NCBI GenBank assembly: GCA_041750975.1
Contig: JBGSYN010000226.1
Location: 1 to 9,802, forward strand
Length of the DNA stretch: 9,802 bases
Source: JBGSYN01 sp041750975
GTDB lineage: Bacteria; Pseudomonadota; Alphaproteobacteria; Geminicoccales; Geminicoccaceae
Direction: 5' to 3'
Shown here: in pieces, positions 1 to 6,452 of the stretch
Position numbering within the stretch: the first letter of the stretch is position 1
How the letters are laid out: each line of letters opens with the position of its first letter
The notes under the pieces: model-generated
The model's database searches: none
What the model saw: the letters and a program-made list of their open reading frames with translations, nothing else
Told to the model about the DNA's origin: nothing
Program-made: the position numbers and the translations under genes

Positions 1-1116
1 GGAATATGGCGCAAATTCGTTCTCTACTTTGCGCGATACGATCACAGGAATGAAATTAGAGATTTGTCCGGCGAGTTTGCCCAAGGCTCCCGGCTCGCGG
101 AAAACAATGATTCGGTCACGAAATATACCGAGATCATCATCTTCTGATGCAAAGGCACTGTGCAGGAAAGCTAGTGCCTCATCGCATGAGTCCGCTGAGA
201 TTACTGTCGGCTTATTTCCATTCAAAGTTCGAAGCAAGCAAACTCGTTGGGCCTCTACTGCATCGGCGAACATCGAAGGAATGAGTGGAGGGTCGCAATC
301 CGCCGACCAATGCTTCCAGGCTTCATCGAGGGATATCGCACCGTGTGCGTTCTGACCGGTTTCATTGGCAAACCAGACCTGTGCCGCTATCGATTGCTCG
401 AGCCATTGTTCAAGATCGCTGGCGTCGTATGCCCGTACATCCTTCCAGAGATTCTTGGACTTATGTTTGGTTATCCACGCCGTTTTTCCGGCCCATTTTC
501 GGGGCGTCACGAAGACAAAAATCATGTCTTTGCGCTCCGTCTCATTGACAGCCTTCACGCTCTTTGCGAAGTCGCCATCGGCTTTCTTCTTCGGGTCGTT
601 TTTAACACCAAATTCCCATCCCGAATGGCCGCTGGGTATCCACGGGTTGCCTAGGGAAGCAATGATTTCACCGTCCCACCCAGGTTGCTCACTGTCGTCA
701 TTCCCTGGAAAATCGACTTTCATGAGTTGTACGCCCGTGGAGTTGACCAGAGTGCGCAACAACACTGCCAAGCGATGGCGGGGGGCGATCCCCGAGGCCG
801 CCCATTCTTCGATTTTTGCGGCCTTTAACTGGAGAAAGGGAGGCACATACGGTTTAACACTTGCTGCTATAACCAGGTTATTCGTGCGCGCCGCGTCATT
901 AGCGCTTTGCATATCCAAGAGATTTCTCGCCCTTGCGCCGAATACTTGCTCAAGTCTCGCCGCCATTTCAGTCGAAAGGTCAGCCTTGCCGTTCAAGAAG
1001 TTGGAAAGTGCCGGACGGCCAATATCCAGTAGCTTGGCCGCTTCGGTCACGGACATGCCTTGAGGAATTACGTTCTGCCGAACGTATAATCCGGGATGAA
1101 TAATTTCTTCGCTCAT
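1..1116 (-). CDS. HigA-type HTH protein with large C-terminal region, nuclease-like; partial
   Basis: The gene begins at ATG 1116 and stays open to base 1, giving 372 residues without a stop; its C-terminus lies outside the window. Residues 7-70 match the XRE/HigA antitoxin type: HPGLYVR, then a helix-turn-helix at about 22-47 (SVTEAAKLL...ALSNFLNG), then an MAARLEQVFG helix. Residues 145-185 carry GWDG (D148), a WEFG motif (E168) and a lysine-rich KKKAD stretch, which suggests a PD-(D/E)XK-like restriction fold. The expected ExK lysine is not in its usual place, so catalysis is uncertain. Residues 198-250 (FVFVTP...WKDVRAYDASDLEQWLEQ) and 303-320 (PTVISADSCDEALAFL) resemble, from memory, large uncharacterised proteins in accessory or defence regions. 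No Walker A motif appears in the visible part. The ribosome site is weak (AGGCGA about 12 bases upstream). G+C is low and ATA codons occur (I83, I243, I261, I331), unlike the neighbours. HTH call firm; nuclease call tentative. Confidence 0.85.
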   Translation of the reverse strand, partial: MSEEIIHPGLYVRQNVIPQGMSVTEAAKLLDIGRPALSNFLNGKADLSTEMAARLEQVFGARARNLLDMQSANDAARTNNLVIAASVKPYVPPFLQLKAAKIEEWAASGIAPRHRLAVLLRTLVNSTGVQLMKVDFPGNDDSEQPGWDGEIIASLGNPWIPSGHSGWEFGVKNDPKKKADGDFAKSVKAVNETERKDMIFVFVTPRKWAGKTAWITKHKSKNLWKDVRAYDASDLEQWLEQSIAAQVWFANETGQNAHGAISLDEAWKHWSADCDPPLIPSMFADAVEAQRVCLLRTLNGNKPTVISADSCDEALAFLHSAFASEDDDLGIFRDRIIVFREPGALGKLAGQISNFIPVIVSRKVENEFAPYS

Positions 1117-1151
1117 GATTTTGCGCTTCGCCTAAATTGAACTATTCCGGC

Positions 1152-1180
1152 TTTATCTCACGGAGAGCGCGGAATGTCAA
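1152..1180 (-). promoter_or_regulatory. sigma70-type promoter for the HTH gene
   Basis: Read on the minus strand, a perfect TTGACA (-35, plus-strand 1175-1180) is followed after exactly 17 bases by GATAAA (-10, plus-strand 1152-1157, 4 of 6 consensus matches). The predicted transcript would start about 30 bases ahead of ATG 1116. The perfect -35 box, the optimal spacing and the position make this the best promoter in the window. It gives the HTH gene its own promoter, independent of the upstream VOC gene. Confidence 0.65.
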
Positions 1181-1198
1181 TAGCGTGTAGCGTTACAC
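1181..1198 (-). repeat. tandem ACGCTA repeats / small palindrome abutting the -35 box
   Basis: Directly next to the -35 box lie two copies of TAGCGT (1181-1186 and 1188-1193) in direct repeat with a 7-base period, which is ACGCTA on the minus strand. Overlapping them is an inverted repeat, GTGTA-GCGT-TACAC (1185-1198). A third copy, inverted relative to these, lies at 1296-1301 inside GGTTACGCTACC. HigA/XRE-type proteins usually bind short repeats near their own promoter, so this may be an autoregulatory site. That role is inferred from position only; the elements are short and could arise by chance. Confidence 0.35.
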
Positions 1199-1336
1199 AA
1201 TACGATTGTTTTCTGGCGCATGATCCAACGGGCATTTGGCGCTTTCAACTTTTGGGGATGAATAAGTAGGAATGCGAAATAGTTTTTAGTCGGTTACGCT
1301 ACCGTTCGGGTGAATGCCCTTCGTCACGAGAGAACA

Positions 1337-1378
1337 CCCCGCGGGGAGCATGAGGGGCAAACGTTTTGCCCCTCATGC
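1337..1378 (-). terminator. tandem hairpins after the VOC gene, terminator-like
   Basis: A perfect 14-base inverted repeat (arms 1348-1361 and 1365-1378, GCATGAGGGGCAAA and its complement) encloses a 3-base loop. It lies 22 bases past the VOC stop codon. Directly beyond it, in the direction of VOC transcription, is a second palindrome, CCCCGCGGGG (1337-1346). Neither is followed by a real T run, only by a mildly T-rich TGTTCTCTCGT on the minus strand. This is therefore not a textbook intrinsic terminator. It may still stop or pause transcription or protect the mRNA 3' end. Confidence 0.5.
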
Positions 1379-1400
1379 CGTCTTGAGCCACGTCAGCGCC

Positions 1401-2240
1401 TCAACTCGCCTCGTCGAAAACCATGATGCTGCCGCAACCTTGTTGGGCGGCGATGATGATCCGGCCGGCTGGTTCTTCGAAGGAGACTTCGTTGGCGGCG
1501 AGGACGGCTTTGGCGGTCGAGAGCGAGTGGACGCGGAAGATCAGGGCGGCGAGCATCGGGGGTGTGCCGTTGGCGGGACCGAATTCCTGCTCGAAGCTGG
1601 TCGGCTCGATGAAACGGAGCCGGGCGCTGCCGGCTTCGATCAGGATTTCGTCCCGGGTTCGGCTGAGGCGGTCGCCGAAGAGTTTGCCGTAGCCTGCTTC
1701 GATTGTTGTCAGGTCCTCGGCGATGCCGACGACTTCCTTGACGCCGGTGGCGGTGTTGGGTTGGTCCAGATAGTCGGGACGCCAGACCACCTCGGGTGTG
1801 TGCTGCTGGCAGACGAAGGCCCAGCCGCCCGGGGTGGCGTCCTGGGCGATTCGGGCGACGGTGAATTTGGCTTCCTTGCTGCCGCCCGGCAGCTCGACAT
1901 CGCGCGCGAAGTGGACCGCTTCGGTGCCGGCGATGCCGGCTGCGGCGAACGATCGGGCGGCGGCGCGGGCATCGTCGGTCTTGAAGGCGAGGCCATGGGC
2001 GCCCTCGCGTTCGGCAACGAACTGCCGGGTATCGGCATTGAGCGCGGTTTCGGCGATGGGTGCCAGGACCTCGAAATAGGTGCGATTCTCCAGCATGACG
2101 GTGGCGTTGGCGGTGCCCATTTGCGGCGAGTGCACGCCCCGTGGCGTCGGCCTGAAGCCGAGTCTGGCGATTTGCCGCTCGGCGGTGTCGAGATCGCGCA
2201 CCAGGATGACGACATGATCCAGTCCGCCCAGATGTTCCAT
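1401..2240 (-). CDS. VOC/glyoxalase-like domain protein
   Basis: This 279-residue protein is predicted to be cytosolic. It has the vicinal-oxygen-chelate signature of the Glyoxalase_3-like group. The opening strand is GLDHVVILVRDLD, with candidate metal ligand H9; YFEVLAP follows with E57; then HGLAFKTDD (about 82-90); then HTPEVVWRPDYLDQPNTATGV (about 147-167), typical of this group in the central linker. The C-terminal part (about 168-279) looks like a second, more degenerate VOC module. Such proteins act as lyases, isomerases, dioxygenases or resistance proteins, and the substrate cannot be predicted. ATG 2240 is chosen because the domain begins at once, although the ribosome site is weak (GCGGAA). 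It is divergent from the MDR gene, with 136 bases between starts, so shared control is plausible. G+C matches the operon. Confidence 0.87.
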   Translation of the reverse strand: MEHLGGLDHVVILVRDLDTAERQIARLGFRPTPRGVHSPQMGTANATVMLENRTYFEVLAPIAETALNADTRQFVAEREGAHGLAFKTDDARAAARSFAAAGIAGTEAVHFARDVELPGGSKEAKFTVARIAQDATPGGWAFVCQQHTPEVVWRPDYLDQPNTATGVKEVVGIAEDLTTIEAGYGKLFGDRLSRTRDEILIEAGSARLRFIEPTSFEQEFGPANGTPPMLAALIFRVHSLSTAKAVLAANEVSFEEPAGRIIIAAQQGCGSIMVFDEAS

Positions 2241-2376
2241 GAAATGTTCCGCGCTGGCTGTTTTCGGTCGGCCGATGACACCATGATCGGGCCGGGGCGT
2301 CCACCGGCTTGCGGCTTGTGTGGAAGTGCGACTAGCTTTCCCACATCGAGACGATCGGCAATGAGGGATTGGGGCG
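2241..2376. promoter_or_regulatory. divergent intergenic region of VOC and MDR genes
   Basis: These 136 bases separate two divergently transcribed genes and must hold any promoters for both. No convincing -35/-10 pair is visible on either strand. The best plus-strand candidate, TTGCGG (2309-2314) with a weak CTAGCT after 17 bases, is poor. An imperfect inverted repeat, TGTGGAAG (2319-2326) and CTTTCCCACA (2336-2345), is a possible regulator site. AGGG (2364-2367) and GGGG (2371-2374) precede the TTG start of the MDR gene and may act as its ribosome site. Confidence 0.4.
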
Positions 2377-3396
2377 TTGAAGGCAGCGGTGTTTCACGAG
2401 CATGGCGGGACGGGGAACGTCCGCTACGAGGATTTTCCCGATCCGGTCTGCCGGCCGGGGGATTGTCTCGTCCGGGTCGGCGCTACCTGCCTCAACGGGT
2501 TCGAGCCGATGATCCTGCAGAAGACCACCGCCTTGAGGACGCCCTTGCCGATGATTCCGGGCGGCGATGCGGCGGGCGAAGTCCTCGAGGTTGGGGCCGA
2601 GGCTCGATCGCTCTGGCAGGTCGGCGATCGGGTCAGCCTTTATCCGATGGTGGCGGGCGAGGGCATGACGGGCGAGACCCGTCTCGGTGCCGCCTGCGAA
2701 CTCATTCGGGCACCGGCGGGAAATCTCGTGCGCCTGCCGGACGGTCTGGGGTTCGAGTCGGCGGCGAGCCTGCCCATTGCCTATGGCACGGCGTTGCGCA
2801 TGATGACCAGCCGTGGCCGGGTCGAGGCGGGCGAGCGCGTGCTGATCCTGGGTGCAACCGGAGGGGTCGGCACGGCCTGCGTGCAACTGGCGAAGGCTGC
2901 GGGGGCCGAAGTCATCGCCTGCGGCAGTGCGGCTTGGAAGCTCGAGCGCCTCGAGGCTCTGGGGGCGGATCATACCATCAATACCGCCACCGAGGATCTG
3001 CGCCAGGCGGTCTGGGATCGCTTAGGCAAGCCCAGCACGCGCGGCGGGGGCAGGGATGGCAACCAGGGCGGTGTCGACGTGGTCGTCAACTTCATCGGCG
3101 GCGAGACCTGGATCGACTGCCTCAAAAGCCTCAGGGTCGACGGCCGGATGCTGGTTTGCGGGGCAAGCGCCGGCTATGAGGTCATGGCGGATGCGCGCTA
3201 TGTCTGGTCGTTCGAGCAGATGATCATCGGCTCGAATGGCTGGACCCTGGAGGATCATCGAACCCTGCTGGCCATGGCGGCGGATGGCCGGATCACGCCG
3301 GTCATTCACGGCGTCCGCCCGATCAGCCAGACCGGCCCCGCCATTCAGGACCTGATCGACCGCAAGGTGTTCGGCAAGCTGGTTCTGGTGCCATGA
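2377..3396 (+). CDS. MDR-family NAD(P)H oxidoreductase, quinone-oxidoreductase-like
   Basis: The product is a 339-residue medium-chain dehydrogenase/reductase, the family's normal length. The N-terminal GroES-like domain opens MKAAVFHEHG and carries PGGDAAGEVLEVG (61-73). The nucleotide-binding Rossmann domain has GATGGVG (159-165) followed by VQLAKAAGAEVIACG. Zinc sites appear absent: GGD stands where zinc alcohol dehydrogenases have GHE, CLNGFEP (38-44) resembles the quinone-reductase form, and there is no four-cysteine structural lobe. It is thus likely a zinc-independent NAD(P)H-dependent reductase of a quinone, enone or enoyl substrate. A glycine-rich loop, TRGGGRDGNQGG (221-232), is an apparent insertion before the VDVVVNFIGG strand. 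The start is TTG, supported by the conserved MKA opening and upstream purines. The stop overlaps the thioesterase start in ATGA, so the two are translationally coupled. Confidence 0.9.
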   Translation: MKAAVFHEHGGTGNVRYEDFPDPVCRPGDCLVRVGATCLNGFEPMILQKTTALRTPLPMIPGGDAAGEVLEVGAEARSLWQVGDRVSLYPMVAGEGMTGETRLGAACELIRAPAGNLVRLPDGLGFESAASLPIAYGTALRMMTSRGRVEAGERVLILGATGGVGTACVQLAKAAGAEVIACGSAAWKLERLEALGADHTINTATEDLRQAVWDRLGKPSTRGGGRDGNQGGVDVVVNFIGGETWIDCLKSLRVDGRMLVCGASAGYEVMADARYVWSFEQMIIGSNGWTLEDHRTLLAMAADGRITPVIHGVRPISQTGPAIQDLIDRKVFGKLVLVP

Positions 3397-3827
3397 GTGC
3401 GCCTCCGAGCCAAATTGCGTTGACCAGGGAGCAGGTGCAGGCGCTCTTGGATCGCTCGCCGCTGATCCGGTTCATGCAGATGTCATGCGAAGCGATCGAT
3501 GCGGTACAGGAGCAGATCGTCATCGCCATGCCGCACCGGGCCGAACTGGAGCGTGGTGGCGGCGTCGGGCAGTTTCACGGTGGTGCGATCGCATCCCTGG
3601 TCGACGTTGCCGGAGATTTCGCGCTGGCGGTCAATCTCGGTGGCGGGGTGCCGACCATCAATTTGCGCACGGACTACCTCAGACCCGCTTCCGGGCCGAG
3701 GCTGGTGGCCACCGCCAGGGTCAGGCGGGCCGGTCGCACGATCGGCGTGGTCGATGTCGATGTTCACGATCACGCCGGCCGGCTCGTCGCGGTCGGCCGC
3801 GGCTGCTACAGCATGAATGTCGGCTGA
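3393..3827 (+). CDS. PaaI-type hotdog-fold thioesterase
   Basis: This 144-residue protein has the size and layout of the PaaI/YbgC-like hotdog thioesterases, cytosolic enzymes that hydrolyse acyl-CoA thioesters and usually form tetramers. The active-site helix motif GQFHGGAIASLVDVAGDFA lies at 59-77. H62-G63-G64 is the characteristic HGG, and D71 sits at the position of the general base or nucleophile. The following strands (TINLRTDYLRPA, LVATARVRRAGRTIGVVDVDV, GRLVAVGRGCYSM) are typical of the fold. The start overlaps the MDR stop by four bases, implying coupled expression. With the oxidoreductase it suggests a CoA-linked catabolic or detoxifying step, but the acyl substrate is unknown. A gap of 104 bases follows before the transporter genes. 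Confidence 0.9.
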   Translation: MSAPPSQIALTREQVQALLDRSPLIRFMQMSCEAIDAVQEQIVIAMPHRAELERGGGVGQFHGGAIASLVDVAGDFALAVNLGGGVPTINLRTDYLRPASGPRLVATARVRRAGRTIGVVDVDVHDHAGRLVAVGRGCYSMNVG

Positions 3828-3841
3828 AAGCGCGATTATCG

Positions 3842-3870
3842 TTGCCGGCATCAATCTTGCTTCGTAGCAT
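3842..3870 (+). promoter_or_regulatory. weak candidate promoter ahead of the binding-protein gene
   Basis: TTGCCG (3842-3847) and TAGCAT (3865-3870) are spaced by 17 bases, and each matches the sigma70 consensus at 4 of 6 positions. They sit in the only long gap of the plus-strand gene cluster, 62 bases ahead of the binding-protein ATG. They could give extra transcription of the transporter genes. A match of this quality is common by chance, so this is only a candidate. Confidence 0.3.
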
Positions 3871-3894
3871 CGTTTTTGTGGGTAGGGATAACGG

Positions 3895-3924
3895 CGCGCA
3901 TTGGCAAGATGCGCGGAAGGAGGA
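3895..3924 (+). promoter_or_regulatory. hairpin adjoining a strong Shine-Dalgarno of the binding-protein gene
   Basis: A perfect 7-base inverted repeat (CGCGCAT 3895-3901 and ATGCGCG 3909-3915, 7-base loop) ends just where the purine tract GGAAGGAGGA (3915-3924) begins. AGGAGG at 3918-3923 lies 8 bases before ATG 3932, an ideal ribosome-binding arrangement and the strongest in the window. It fixes the start of the binding protein. The hairpin may affect translation or protect the message, in keeping with the high expression usual for binding proteins. Confidence 0.6.
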
Positions 3925-3931
3925 CCGTTCG

Positions 3932-5479
3932 ATGATCAGGCTTTCAGGTTGGGCACTTGGCACTTTGGCGGCACTCGTGTTGACCACTGCGGCCCATGCC
4001 CAGACATTCAGGACCAATATCGTCGCCGATCCGGCCATGATCGATCCGATCACCTATTCCGAGCTCGTCGCGGGCGACGTGATGAGCAACATCTATGAGG
4101 GCTTTACGGGCCTCAATGCGGCAGGCGAAGTGGTGCCGGCGCTTGCCCTGCGTTGGGAGCCGCATGACGACAATCTGGGCTTCACCTTTCATTTGCGGCC
4201 CGGCGTGCAATTCCATTCGGGCCGCGAGTTCACGGCCGAGGACGTGAAATACACGCTTGAGGAACTCTTGAAACCGGGCAACAAGGGCGGGCTGAACGCG
4301 CCCTATCTGGACAATGTCGTGGGTGCGGAGGCGATGAAGAGCGGTGAGGCCGACGCCCTCGAGGGCGTCAAGGTGGTTGACGATCAAACCGTCGAGATCC
4401 GGTTCAATCAGCCGGAGGTGCTGTTTCCGATCTATCCGATCTGGTTCATGGATAAGGGGATCGTCGAGGAGCTGGGGCCGGAATGGATGCTGCAGGCGTC
4501 CGCGGGCACGGGTCCCTTCAAATTCGCCGAATGGAATCGCGGCCAGGACATTCTGCTTACCGCCCATGAGAATTACTGGGGCGAGGGGCCCTACGTCGAT
4601 GAGGTTCGTTTCCTGATCGTTCCGAGCGACGATACCGGGATCTCGATGTTCGAGGCGGGCGAGCTCGATGCGATCTACATCAACAACACCGCCGAAGGCC
4701 GGCGTATCCTCAAGGACCCGCAGTTCGAGGACGAACTCGTCAAGGTGCCGGCGGCGCAGATCCGCTATCTCGGCATGAACCAGAATCTTTACCAGCCGTT
4801 CAAGGACATCCGGGTGCGTGAGGCGATCTGCACGACGATCGATCGCGACGGCATGGTGGCGGGATTGTTCGACGGTGCGGCGTTCCCGCTTTACGGCCAG
4901 GTGACGCCCGGGGTTGCCGGCTACAACCCCGACCTCGAGCCGATCGCCTATGATCCCGAGCGGGCGCGCGGGTTGCTCGCCGAGGCGGGCTTCGAGGGCG
5001 GCGCCAACATGCCGCCCGTCAAGGTCACGACGACCGCACCCAACAAGGATGAGGCGACCTATTTCGCCGCCACCCTCAAGCAGGAGCTCGGCATTCCGGC
5101 CGAGGTCGAAGTGGTCGAGCGGGCGACCCACATCAAGGCCATGAATGCGGGCGAGGTCGCCTTTTTTCCGTGGGGTTGGTCGGCCGGCTATCCGGATGCG
5201 CTCTACTTCCTGAGCCAGGTCTGGTACGGCCCGAGCGTCTATAACCGCGCGCGCTGGCAGAATGACGCCTTCGATGCGCTGATCGAGCAGGCGCAGCAGG
5301 AGCCCGACAATGTGAAGCGCTATGCGATCTACAACGAGGCCGAGCAGATCCTGCTCGATGACTGGGGCACCTGTCCGTTGACGGTGCGGATGCAGGTCGC
5401 AGCGGTCAAACCCAATGTCGAAGGCGTCAACCTCACGCCATTCCGGTTCCTGCCGTTCAATACCGTCAAGGTGAATTGA
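3932..5479 (+). CDS. ABC importer periplasmic binding protein, SBP_bac_5 family
   Basis: The 515-residue product is a cluster C (DppA/OppA/NikA-like) solute-binding protein that captures its ligand in the periplasm and delivers it to the permeases encoded next. Residues 1-23 form a Sec signal peptide (MIRLSGWALGTLAALVLTTAAHA) with likely cleavage AHA|QTF. There is no lipobox cysteine, so it should be soluble. The family signature FHLRPGVQFHSGREFTAEDVKYTLE lies at about 86-110; later landmarks are GTGPFKFAEW (192-201), VREAICTTIDRD (295-306) and FPWGWSAGYPDALYFL (412-427). The mature protein has two cysteines, C300 and C481, which might pair. Ligands of this family include peptides, opines, nickel, glutathione and sugars; the sequence does not decide which. 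The frame stays open upstream to 3485, but ATG 3932 has the strong ribosome site and the signal peptide. Confidence 0.95.
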   Translation: MIRLSGWALGTLAALVLTTAAHAQTFRTNIVADPAMIDPITYSELVAGDVMSNIYEGFTGLNAAGEVVPALALRWEPHDDNLGFTFHLRPGVQFHSGREFTAEDVKYTLEELLKPGNKGGLNAPYLDNVVGAEAMKSGEADALEGVKVVDDQTVEIRFNQPEVLFPIYPIWFMDKGIVEELGPEWMLQASAGTGPFKFAEWNRGQDILLTAHENYWGEGPYVDEVRFLIVPSDDTGISMFEAGELDAIYINNTAEGRRILKDPQFEDELVKVPAAQIRYLGMNQNLYQPFKDIRVREAICTTIDRDGMVAGLFDGAAFPLYGQVTPGVAGYNPDLEPIAYDPERARGLLAEAGFEGGANMPPVKVTTTAPNKDEATYFAATLKQELGIPAEVEVVERATHIKAMNAGEVAFFPWGWSAGYPDALYFLSQVWYGPSVYNRARWQNDAFDALIEQAQQEPDNVKRYAIYNEAEQILLDDWGTCPLTVRMQVAAVKPNVEGVNLTPFRFLPFNTVKVN

Positions 5480-5513
5480 GGCAAGCAATCACGGCGTCGA
5501 GCGGGGCGGGCTG

Positions 5514-6452
5514 ATGCTCGCCTACGCTTTGAGGCGCGTGATCGGGCTGGTCCCGGTCCTCCTTACGGCAATCGTGCTTTGTTTCATCGCCATTCAGCTG
5601 GTCCCGGGCGATCCGATCATGGTGCTCTTGAGCGACCAATCGGGCAATCTCGAGCTCGAAGCCCGGTTGCGCGCGGATTACGGGCTCGACCGACCGATCC
5701 TGGTGCAGTTCTTCGACTATTTCAGCGGCATTTTCGTCGGCGATTTCGGCATGTCCTTCCGCTTCGCCAATGTGCCGGTCACCAAGATCATCGGCACCAG
5801 CCTTGCCATTACGCCGATCCTGGCGCTTTCCGCTCTGACGCTTGCCGTCCCTCTGGGCATAGCACTCGGCACTTTTGCGGCATTGCGGCGGAACCGTCCG
5901 GCCGACATCATCACGATCTTCGTCGTCGTCGCCGGTATTTCCATTCCGAATTTCGCACTTTCCGCCTTCTTCGTGTACCTCTTCGCGATTAAGCTCGATG
6001 TCGTGCCGGTGGCCGGCTGGGGCAGTATCGAGCAGGCTGTGCTGCCGGTCCTGGTCCTGGCGATAGCACCGATGGGCTACATCACGCGGCTGACCCGCAC
6101 CTACATGCTGGAAGTCCTGCAGCAGGACTATATTCGAACCGCACGGGCCAAGGGTTTGCGGCAGCGTCTGGTGGTTTATCGTCACGCTCTGCGCAATACG
6201 CTGGTGCCGTTGCTGACCACCATCGGCATCATCTTCGGCGGTCTGTTGAGCGGCACCTTCGTGGTCGAGACGATCTTCAATATTCCGGGGCTCGGCCGGC
6301 TTGCGATCGAGGCCATTTTCGCGCGTGATTACCCGGTGACAATGGCGATCGTGATGCTGTTCACGGTCTTCTACTCGCTCATCAATCTGGCGGTCGATCT
6401 GCTCTATGGCCTGATCGACCCGCGCATTCGTTTCGGCGAGGAGCAGGGCTGA
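5514..6452 (+). CDS. ABC importer permease, DppB-like
   Basis: This 312-residue inner-membrane protein is the first of two permeases forming the transport channel. It has the DppB/OppB layout: transmembrane segment 1 at about 9-29, the conserved VPGDP (30-34) just after it, a periplasmic region with YGLDRPILVQ (56-65) and GDFGMSF (76-82), then five more hydrophobic segments (about 96-122, 132-157, 173-190, 230-250 and 275-300). The cytoplasmic EAA loop that docks on the ATPases is DYIRTARAKGLRQRLVVYRHALRN at about 205-228, with the family's A...G spacing. The C-terminus DPRIRF is also typical. It starts 34 bases after the binding-protein stop with a G-rich ribosome site. Its TGA overlaps the next ATG by one base (TGATG). 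Confidence 0.95.
   Translation: MLAYALRRVIGLVPVLLTAIVLCFIAIQLVPGDPIMVLLSDQSGNLELEARLRADYGLDRPILVQFFDYFSGIFVGDFGMSFRFANVPVTKIIGTSLAITPILALSALTLAVPLGIALGTFAALRRNRPADIITIFVVVAGISIPNFALSAFFVYLFAIKLDVVPVAGWGSIEQAVLPVLVLAIAPMGYITRLTRTYMLEVLQQDYIRTARAKGLRQRLVVYRHALRNTLVPLLTTIGIIFGGLLSGTFVVETIFNIPGLGRLAIEAIFARDYPVTMAIVMLFTVFYSLINLAVDLLYGLIDPRIRFGEEQG

Larger units (their letters stand above)
1117..1400. other. intergenic region between VOC gene and HTH gene
   Basis: This 284-base stretch separates two minus-strand genes. It contains the HTH gene's promoter and adjoining repeats (1152-1198), a third ACGCTA copy (1296-1301) and two hairpins (1337-1378). I see no tRNA end, insertion-sequence end, integrase attachment repeat or credible small ORF in it. 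Base composition changes within it: AT-rich up to about 1300 and G+C-rich beyond, so the boundary between the foreign-looking and resident sequence probably lies here. Confidence 0.6.

Noticed and set aside
29..1063. Several plus-strand open frames of 87-232 codons over the left region
   Set aside because: They lie antisense to the 372-residue HTH protein, which has a recognisable domain, a promoter and consistent composition. Their translations show no family features.
1393..2344. Alternative minus-strand frames of 303 and 211 codons over the VOC gene
   Set aside because: Arg/Pro-rich translations without motifs, overlapping the frame that encodes the recognisable VOC protein.
1314..3179. 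A 621-codon plus-strand open frame
   Set aside because: It runs antisense through the VOC gene and out of frame through the MDR gene, both of which have clear family motifs. Its translation is low-complexity and rich in Gly and Arg, as expected of G+C-rich shadow frames.
3485..3931. N-terminal extension of the binding protein by 149 residues
   Set aside because: The extension overlaps the thioesterase gene and reads as Arg-rich noise. ATG 3932 has an ideal Shine-Dalgarno and begins a clean signal peptide.
3944..5488. A 514-codon minus-strand open frame
   Set aside because: It is entirely antisense to the binding-protein gene and shows no recognisable domain.
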